Source: CAYOSU01 sp964541255 (lineage in GTDB: Bacteria > Bacillota > Clostridia > Christensenellales > CAMQZB01). From it: DNA of 9,838 bases. The position numbers and the translations under genes are program-made. The notes beneath the pieces were generated by a model. That model was not told the DNA's origin, ran no database searches, and was given only the letters and a program-made list of their open reading frames with translations. The first letter of the stretch is position 1. Each line of letters begins with the position of its first letter. The stretch covers positions 1-9,838 of the forward strand of contig CAZIPL010000053.1 in NCBI GenBank assembly GCA_964541255.1, written 5' to 3'. Below are positions 5,980 through 9,838 of the stretch, piece by piece.

Positions 5980-6660
5980 ATGATAGAAATCAAAAGGGTT
6001 AATTATTCATACATAAAAGGGAAGCCCGTTCTTGACGGACTTTCCTTTTGTTTAGAGAACGGTCTCACCGTTTTATACGGCGGGCAAGGCTTTGGCAAAA
6101 GCACGCTTTGCAAAATCATCGCGAGAGAGATAAAACGTTTCGACGGCGATATTTTAATTGACGGCGAAAGTATAAAAGGCAAAAGCGCCAAAAAGCTCAA
6201 CGTGTCGTATATAACGGATGACCTTATGCTTCGCCGCAATGATACCGTGAGAAGAAACGCCGCCGAGGCGTTGATAGTAAAAAACACGCCGATAGAGGAG
6301 ATAAAAACGCGTGTCGATTCGGCTTTAGCTATGTGCGATATGGATAAATACGGCGACGTCAAAGTCAAAGAGCTTTCCGATTGCGATAAGTTCTATACCG
6401 CTCTCGCAAGGTCTCTTGCAAAATCACCCGATATTATTATGATAGACGACGTGTTCTTGAAATTTACTGAAGAAACTCGCCTTAAATATGCGAAAAAGAT
6501 TGAAAAAGTAATAAAGTCTATAGACGTTCCGATATTGTTTGTTACGTCCGACGGTTTTATCGCAAAGGCTTATGACGAAAGAACAATAGTTCTAAGCTAC
6601 GGCTCGGTATCCTATGACGGAATTTTTTCGCTTTCGCCTTACGCGAGCGTAGAAGAATAG
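5980..6660 (+). CDS. Degenerate ABC-type ATP-binding protein
   Basis: A 226-residue ABC ATPase domain without a membrane part. Walker A is intact: GGQGFGKST (34-42). The remaining motifs are altered. There is no Gln at the Q-loop (VSYITDD, 75-81). The signature is LSDCD (132-136) instead of LSGGQ, though followed by the expected ALARSLAKSPDIIMID. After Walker B (IIMID, 152-156) the catalytic Glu is Asp (D157). The H-switch His is replaced in FVTSDG (S190). It likely binds ATP but may hydrolyse it poorly, suggesting a regulatory or structural role, or a divergent transporter subunit. No permease gene is nearby. It follows the kinase-like gene by one base and has no Shine-Dalgarno, so translation probably depends on reinitiation. 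The frame is intact with normal codon use, so it is not an obvious pseudogene. Confidence 0.82.
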   Translation: MIEIKRVNYSYIKGKPVLDGLSFCLENGLTVLYGGQGFGKSTLCKIIAREIKRFDGDILIDGESIKGKSAKKLNVSYITDDLMLRRNDTVRRNAAEALIVKNTPIEEIKTRVDSALAMCDMDKYGDVKVKELSDCDKFYTALARSLAKSPDIIMIDDVFLKFTEETRLKYAKKIEKVIKSIDVPILFVTSDGFIAKAYDERTIVLSYGSVSYDGIFSLSPYASVEE

Positions 6661-6662
6661 GT

Positions 6663-6700
6663 AATAACTTGTCTTTCTTTCAAAAGAGGTTGTTATTTTT
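6663..6700 (+). terminator. Probable terminator of the kinase-like/ABC unit
   Basis: AATAAC (6663-6668) pairs with GTTATT (6692-6697), with possible further pairing of CTTT and AAAG inside, and the stem runs into a T5 tract (6696-6700). The stem is AT-rich and imperfect, so efficiency is uncertain. Confidence 0.5.
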
Positions 6701-6721
6701 CAATAAAATGCATACAAATAT

Positions 6722-6750
6722 TTGCATTTTGCGAAAAGTTATGCTAAAAT
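6722..6750 (+). promoter_or_regulatory. rpsT promoter with extended -10
   Basis: TTGCAT (6722-6727), 17 bp, TAAAAT (6745-6750), with TG at 6742-6743 making an extended -10. The predicted start near 6757 gives a leader of about 34 nt. Confidence 0.65.
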
Positions 6751-6790
6751 ACAACGAGCAAATGAAAATAAACATATAGGAGATATAATC

Positions 6791-7054
6791 GTGCCAAACA
6801 TCAAGTCCGCTAAAAAGCGTGTTATCGTAACGGAAAAGAAGACATTGCAGAACAAAATGATCACTTCCGAAATCAAGACGGAGATCAGAAAGTTCAATGA
6901 AGCAGTAGCAGCAAACGACGTTGCAAAAGCAGAAGAGCTTTTCAAGTCTTGCGTTTCTCTCATCGATTCCGCTACACTCAAGGGAGTTTATAAGAAAAAC
7001 TACGCTAGCAGAAAGCAGAGTCAGCTCGCTAAGACGCTTAACACAATCAAATAA
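6791..7054 (+). CDS. rpsT: Small ribosomal subunit protein S20 (bS20)
   Basis: Binds 16S rRNA near the foot of the 30S subunit early in assembly. The product is 87 residues, the normal family size, Lys-rich, and starts MPNIKSAKKRV, the typical S20 N-terminus, with KKNYASRKQSQLAK near the C-terminus. The start is GTG at 6791, with AGGAG (6778-6782) 8 nt upstream. An in-frame ATG at 6722 would add 23 non-homologous residues and overlaps the promoter. E. coli rpsT also uses a non-ATG start (UUG), which matters for its translational feedback, so the GTG here may keep initiation tunable; that is inference. The gene has its own promoter and terminator. Confidence 0.97.
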   Translation: MPNIKSAKKRVIVTEKKTLQNKMITSEIKTEIRKFNEAVAANDVAKAEELFKSCVSLIDSATLKGVYKKNYASRKQSQLAKTLNTIK

Positions 7055-7072
7055 TTGATAAAAGAACTTATA

Positions 7073-7102
7073 GGCGCAAGGCAACTTGCGCCCTTTTGTT
7101 TT
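7073..7102 (+). terminator. rpsT intrinsic terminator with GCAA tetraloop
   Basis: GGCGCAAG (7073-7080) and CTTGCGCC (7085-7092) form a perfect 8-bp stem capped by the stable GNRA loop GCAA, then CTTTTGTTTT (7093-7102). Confidence 0.92.
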
Positions 7103-7180
7103 ACAGAGAAATTCACGTCGATTTGGTAATAATTTAGAATTAATATGCTAATTGCTTCGCTTTTGCTGAAAGCTTTCAAA

Positions 7181-7226
7181 GGCTCCCTTAGTAAGGGAGT
7201 TGTCACCGAACGGTGACTGAGGGATT
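7181..7226. repeat. Double-hairpin intergenic palindromic repeat
   Basis: Two adjacent stems: CTCCCTTA-G-TAAGGGAG (7183-7199) and GTCACCG-AA-CGGTGAC (7202-7217), followed by TGAGGGATTG. The last part can also pair TGAGGGA with the first arm TCCCTTA. The GC-rich block contrasts with the AT-rich gap around it. From memory, very similar units occur in many copies between genes of gut Clostridia, so this is probably one copy of a dispersed REP/MITE-like family. No second copy is in the window, so this cannot be shown here. Confidence 0.62.
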
Positions 7227-7416
7227 GTTATATATAGTATAACCTCGAAGTTTCCGCACTTTGCAAGCATATTTCTTTTTTGATGTATAGTTTTGGTCAT
7301 ATTCCTTTAAAAAATTTGCGTTTTACTAACCATTATTTGCGATTACTATTTATCTTTCAAAACTAAACACTTCCGAGTTTTTCTATAAAATTAATTCGTA
7401 ATAATGAAACTTTTTC

Positions 7417-7436
7417 CTCATAAAATATTTTATGAG
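7417..7436. promoter_or_regulatory. Perfect 20-nt palindrome covering the racemase start codon
   Basis: CTCATAAAAT (7417-7426) is exactly followed by its reverse complement ATTTTATGAG (7427-7436), and the ATG at 7432-7434 lies in the right arm. TAAAAT (7421-7426) could also serve as a -10 five bases before the ATG. No Shine-Dalgarno is present. Confidence 0.55.
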
Positions 7437-8142
7437 AATTTTTGTTATAGATAGCGGAATAGGGGGATTGTCCGTATTGAAAGTATTAAAGAAAAAATAT
7501 CCCTCATGTGATTTTGTATACTTAGCCGAGAACGCAAACCATCCTTACGGTGAAAAGACGGATGAAGAAATAAAGTTTGCGGTGAAAAACGCAATCGAAT
7601 CTTTAAGTATATCAAAATCCGATATTTTGTTCGTTGCGTGTAACACCGCGTCTATTGTGGCAAAAGAAGAAATCGAAAAATATCCTTTCGAAACGCATTT
7701 TGTCATGCCGAATATAGAAAAGATAAACTCTTTTTTAGGTAACACCTTGCTTCTTGCGACAAATAGAACGGTCGAAAGGATTAAGGGAAAACTATCTCAA
7801 AACGTTTTTGCGTATTCTCCGCCGTCACTTCCATATATAATCGAAAACGCATCGAGCGATAAAGAGATTTTAGCTGAGATTGAAAAGATAAAGGAGCTTT
7901 TTGGCGACGAATATCGAAACGTCGTTCTTGCTTGCACTCATTTTTCTTTGAAAAGAAATCTCTTCGAAAAGGTGTTTTGCGATAAGAATATCATTGACGT
8001 GGTGGACGATTGCGAGAATATAGATTTATTCAAAAGCGGAAGCTTTGCGTTTTCGGAAGAGCCGTCCATTACTTTCAAAACGACAAACCCGTCGATAGAT
8101 AAGCTTGTCAAAATGGGTGATTTGCTTGCGCGAATAGATTAA
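7432..8142 (+). CDS. murI: Glutamate racemase, short and divergent
   Basis: Interconverts L- and D-glutamate without cofactor, supplying D-Glu for peptidoglycan. The family motifs are present: IDSGIGGLSVL (6-16), HPYGEKT (37-43), first catalytic Cys in ACNTAS (C70) and second in ACTHFSL (C168). At 236 residues it is shorter than usual (about 260-285), and the conserved hydrophobic-Glu-Pro-Gly segment after the first Cys appears as FVMPNIEKI (90-98). The two catalytic Cys support activity; a more specialised Asp/Glu racemase-like role cannot be ruled out. The start ATG at 7432 lies inside a perfect palindrome and has no Shine-Dalgarno. The next in-frame ATG (M92) would remove the first catalytic Cys, so 7432 is the only credible start. 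Initiation may be leaderless or controlled by the palindrome. Confidence 0.86.
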   Translation: MRIFVIDSGIGGLSVLKVLKKKYPSCDFVYLAENANHPYGEKTDEEIKFAVKNAIESLSISKSDILFVACNTASIVAKEEIEKYPFETHFVMPNIEKINSFLGNTLLLATNRTVERIKGKLSQNVFAYSPPSLPYIIENASSDKEILAEIEKIKELFGDEYRNVVLACTHFSLKRNLFEKVFCDKNIIDVVDDCENIDLFKSGSFAFSEEPSITFKTTNPSIDKLVKMGDLLARID

Positions 8143-8219
8143 AAAACAATTTGAAAGTGATACTTTTGTTTGAAAAGGCGGAAAAATTGTTCCGATTTGT
8201 TGAGTTGTTTCGGCGTTTC

Positions 8220-8281
8220 ATTTTATAAAAACGGCAAGTTATTATACGTTTGTAACGAAATTTTATAAAAAAAGTCGCCGT
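8220..8281. repeat. Direct repeat ATTTTATAAAAA and nested stems upstream of the EF-G-like gene
   Basis: The 12-mer ATTTTATAAAAA occurs at 8220-8231 and 8260-8271, exactly 40 bp apart, and its core TTTTATAAAA is self-complementary. Between and around them, ACGGC (8231-8235) pairs with GCCGT (8277-8281), with a small CGTT-TGT-AACG stem inside. The region lies just upstream of the promoter at 8308-8336, so paired operator sites are possible. In such AT-rich DNA it may be chance. Confidence 0.35.
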
Positions 8282-8307
8282 ATATGATAAAAAACTTAAA
8301 ATACCTA

Positions 8308-8336
8308 TTGAAATTTGGAAATTATTATTATATAAT
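8308..8336 (+). promoter_or_regulatory. Strong promoter of the EF-G-like gene
   Basis: TTGAAA (8308-8313), 17 bp, TATAAT (8331-8336): near-consensus sigma-A. The start is predicted near 8343, within a GAGTACTC palindrome (8341-8348). The leader of about 30 nt carries AGGGGGAG (8357-8364). Confidence 0.75.
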
Positions 8337-8372
8337 ATTCGAGTACTCAATAAATTAGGGGGAGTAAATGAT

Positions 8373-9838
8373 ATGAAATACGAAACACAAAACATTAGAA
8401 ACATCGCCGTGATGGGGCACAGCGGAGTAGGTAAGACCTCGCTGTGCGAAGCCATTCTTTTTAACGCAAAAGCAACCGATAGAATGGGTAAAGTTCTTGA
8501 CGGAAACACCGTTATGGACTTTGACGAACAAGAGATCGCCAGAAAGAACTCTATATCTTTGGCAGTTGCGTCTTGCGAATATAACAACGTAAAGATCAAT
8601 CTTCTCGACGTACCCGGAATTTTCGACTTCGAGGGCGAAGGCGTAGAAGCTCTTGCCGCAGCAGATGCAGCGCTTATTGTTGAAGGCGCATGGGGCGGGG
8701 TATCCGTCGGAACGGAAAAGACTATCGAGAATTGTCAGAATATTAAAAAGCCTATGATGATTTTCGTCAATCAGGTAGATAAAGACAACGCAGTCGTTAT
8801 TCCTACCGTTGACGCATTGCAGGAAACATACGGAAACGCCGTAGTAGTTATCGCGCTTCCTATAATCGACGGAAACCACAAGATGCAAGGTTACGTTAAC
8901 GTAATCGAAAAGAAAGCGTATATCTTCGGCGCGGGCGCACCTAAGGAAACCGAAATTCCCGCAGATCTTGCTTCCGAGCTTGATAAGTGCTATAACATTT
9001 TGGTCGAAGCGGCAGCTGAAAACGACGACGAGCTTTTGGAAAAATACTTTGCCGGAGAAGAGCTTACGGTCGACGAGATTAAGTACGGCGTCAAGAAAGG
9101 TATCGTTTCGGGGAGCACGATTCCGGTACTTTGCGGAAGTGCAACTTCGAATTCCGGTATAATCAATCTTATGAACGAAATAGTTTCCGTTTTGCCTTCA
9201 CCTCTTGAAAATACAGGCGATTACAGCATTGACGGCGACAATAAGACCCCCTATAAAGTCGCGGTTGACGGCGCTTGCCAAGTCAGGGTTTTCAAGACGA
9301 TCGCAGACCCGTTCGTAGGAAAGATGAACCTTATCAAGGTTATGGGCGGAACCCTTAAAGCCGGTATGACGCTCAATAACATGTCGAGCGAAAAGCAAGA
9401 AAAGATCCCGACGATCCTTCTTCCTAAGGGCAAGAAGCAGTCTTCAACCGACACTCTTTGCGCAGGCGATATCGGAGCTTTGTCTAAGCTTTCTTATACA
9501 AATACGGGCGATACGCTTTCCGAAGACGGAAAGGTTAAGTTCGCGCCTTTGGCATTCCCGACTCCTATGATCGAAATGGCGGTCGGAGCAGTTAAGTCGA
9601 ACGAAGACGAAAAGGTAATTCAGGGACTTTACAGACTTTTGGAAGAAGATTCGACCTTCTCTTTGAAGAAGAATACCGAAACGGCAGAAATGCTCATTTG
9701 CGGTATGGGTGAAACTCATCTTGACGTAATATGCAAGAAGCTTAAGAGCAAATTCAACGTCGAAGCAAAACTTGCCGATCCTAAGATTCCTTATAGAGAG
9801 ACGATAAGAAAGACCGTCGAAGCCGAAGGTAAGCATAA
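8373..9838 (+). CDS. EF-G-like translational GTPase, partial at right edge
   Basis: Elongation factor G-like protein of the second, FusA2-like type (distinct from the main EF-G). 488 codons are open to the window end, of about 690 expected. Domain order: G domain (1-285), domain II (about 293-385), domain III (about 393-465 with GMGETHLDV), and the start of domain IV (PYRETI at 473-478). The G1 loop is GHSGVGKT (15-22). Switch I has S60 where EF-G has Thr. Switch II reads DVPGIFDFEGE (79-89), with I83 replacing the catalytic His of DTPGH. G4 is NQVD (133-136) rather than NKxD, and G5 is SAT (256-258). It may therefore hydrolyse GTP slowly or act outside normal translocation. The start ATG 8373 follows AGGGGGAG by 8 nt. 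The ATG at 8368 meets a stop at once. Strong promoter and regular codon use suggest good expression. Confidence 0.9.
   Translation, partial: MKYETQNIRNIAVMGHSGVGKTSLCEAILFNAKATDRMGKVLDGNTVMDFDEQEIARKNSISLAVASCEYNNVKINLLDVPGIFDFEGEGVEALAAADAALIVEGAWGGVSVGTEKTIENCQNIKKPMMIFVNQVDKDNAVVIPTVDALQETYGNAVVVIALPIIDGNHKMQGYVNVIEKKAYIFGAGAPKETEIPADLASELDKCYNILVEAAAENDDELLEKYFAGEELTVDEIKYGVKKGIVSGSTIPVLCGSATSNSGIINLMNEIVSVLPSPLENTGDYSIDGDNKTPYKVAVDGACQVRVFKTIADPFVGKMNLIKVMGGTLKAGMTLNNMSSEKQEKIPTILLPKGKKQSSTDTLCAGDIGALSKLSYTNTGDTLSEDGKVKFAPLAFPTPMIEMAVGAVKSNEDEKVIQGLYRLLEEDSTFSLKKNTETAEMLICGMGETHLDVICKKLKSKFNVEAKLADPKIPYRETIRKTVEAEGKH

Larger units (their letters stand above)
7055..7431. other. 377-bp intergenic region between rpsT and the racemase
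   Basis: It contains the rpsT terminator, a TGAAAGCTTTCA palindrome (7167-7178), the double-hairpin repeat (7181-7226) and the left arm of the palindrome over the racemase start (from 7417). The stretch 7240-7410 is AT-rich. I see no gene and no convincing sigma-A promoter in it. Confidence 0.6.

Noticed and set aside
8355..9836. Several minus-strand open frames of 66-177 codons
   Set aside because: All lie opposite the EF-G-like gene and lack motifs. The plus frame is open to the window end and carries a full series of GTPase motifs.
1..9838. CRISPR array, tRNA genes, known riboswitches, integrase or transposase genes
   Set aside because: I looked for regular spaced repeats, cloverleaf features with CCA ends and mobile-element enzymes and saw none that hold up.

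Overview
The window is AT-rich DNA with strong Shine-Dalgarno sites (GGAGG type), sigma-A-like promoters, rubrerythrin, a lipoprotein signal of Gram-positive style and compact single-gene transcription units. This fits a low-GC anaerobic member of the Bacillota (Clostridia). The assignment to class is inference from gene content and signal style. No 16S or other decisive marker is present. Nothing looks like phage, plasmid or transposon. No tRNA, rRNA or CRISPR array was seen.

Left part (1-1790): a minus-strand TauE/SafE-type membrane permease runs off the left edge. It is divergent from a cytoplasmic M28-family zinc peptidase, and their predicted promoters lie back to back in a 101-bp gap. 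A hairpin with a cUUCGg loop and T-tract closes the peptidase unit. Middle left (1790-3935): a complete rubrerythrin (oxidative stress) and a GT4 glycosyltransferase, the latter with its own promoter and a strong terminator. Centre (3936-5040): a DUF4097-type surface lipoprotein made of 19-residue VSG repeats. Its predicted mRNA starts with a hairpin abutting the Shine-Dalgarno. A 434-bp gap follows.

Right centre (5288-6700): a two-gene unit of a cytidylate-kinase-like NTPase and an ABC-type ATPase that keeps Walker A but has lost nearly every other catalytic motif. Then come rpsT (S20, GTG start) with a clean promoter and terminator, and a gap holding a double-hairpin palindromic repeat of a type I recall from clostridial genomes. 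Next is a short, divergent glutamate racemase whose start codon lies inside a perfect 20-nt palindrome. Last is an EF-G-like translational GTPase that runs off the right edge and has altered GTPase motifs.

Most genes are housekeeping or stress functions with individual promoters, so the window reads as ordinary chromosomal core. I found no convincing new multi-gene system. The best leads are the degenerate ATPase paired with the kinase-like protein, the palindrome over the racemase start, two genes that look leaderless, and intergenic sequences able to form competing stems.
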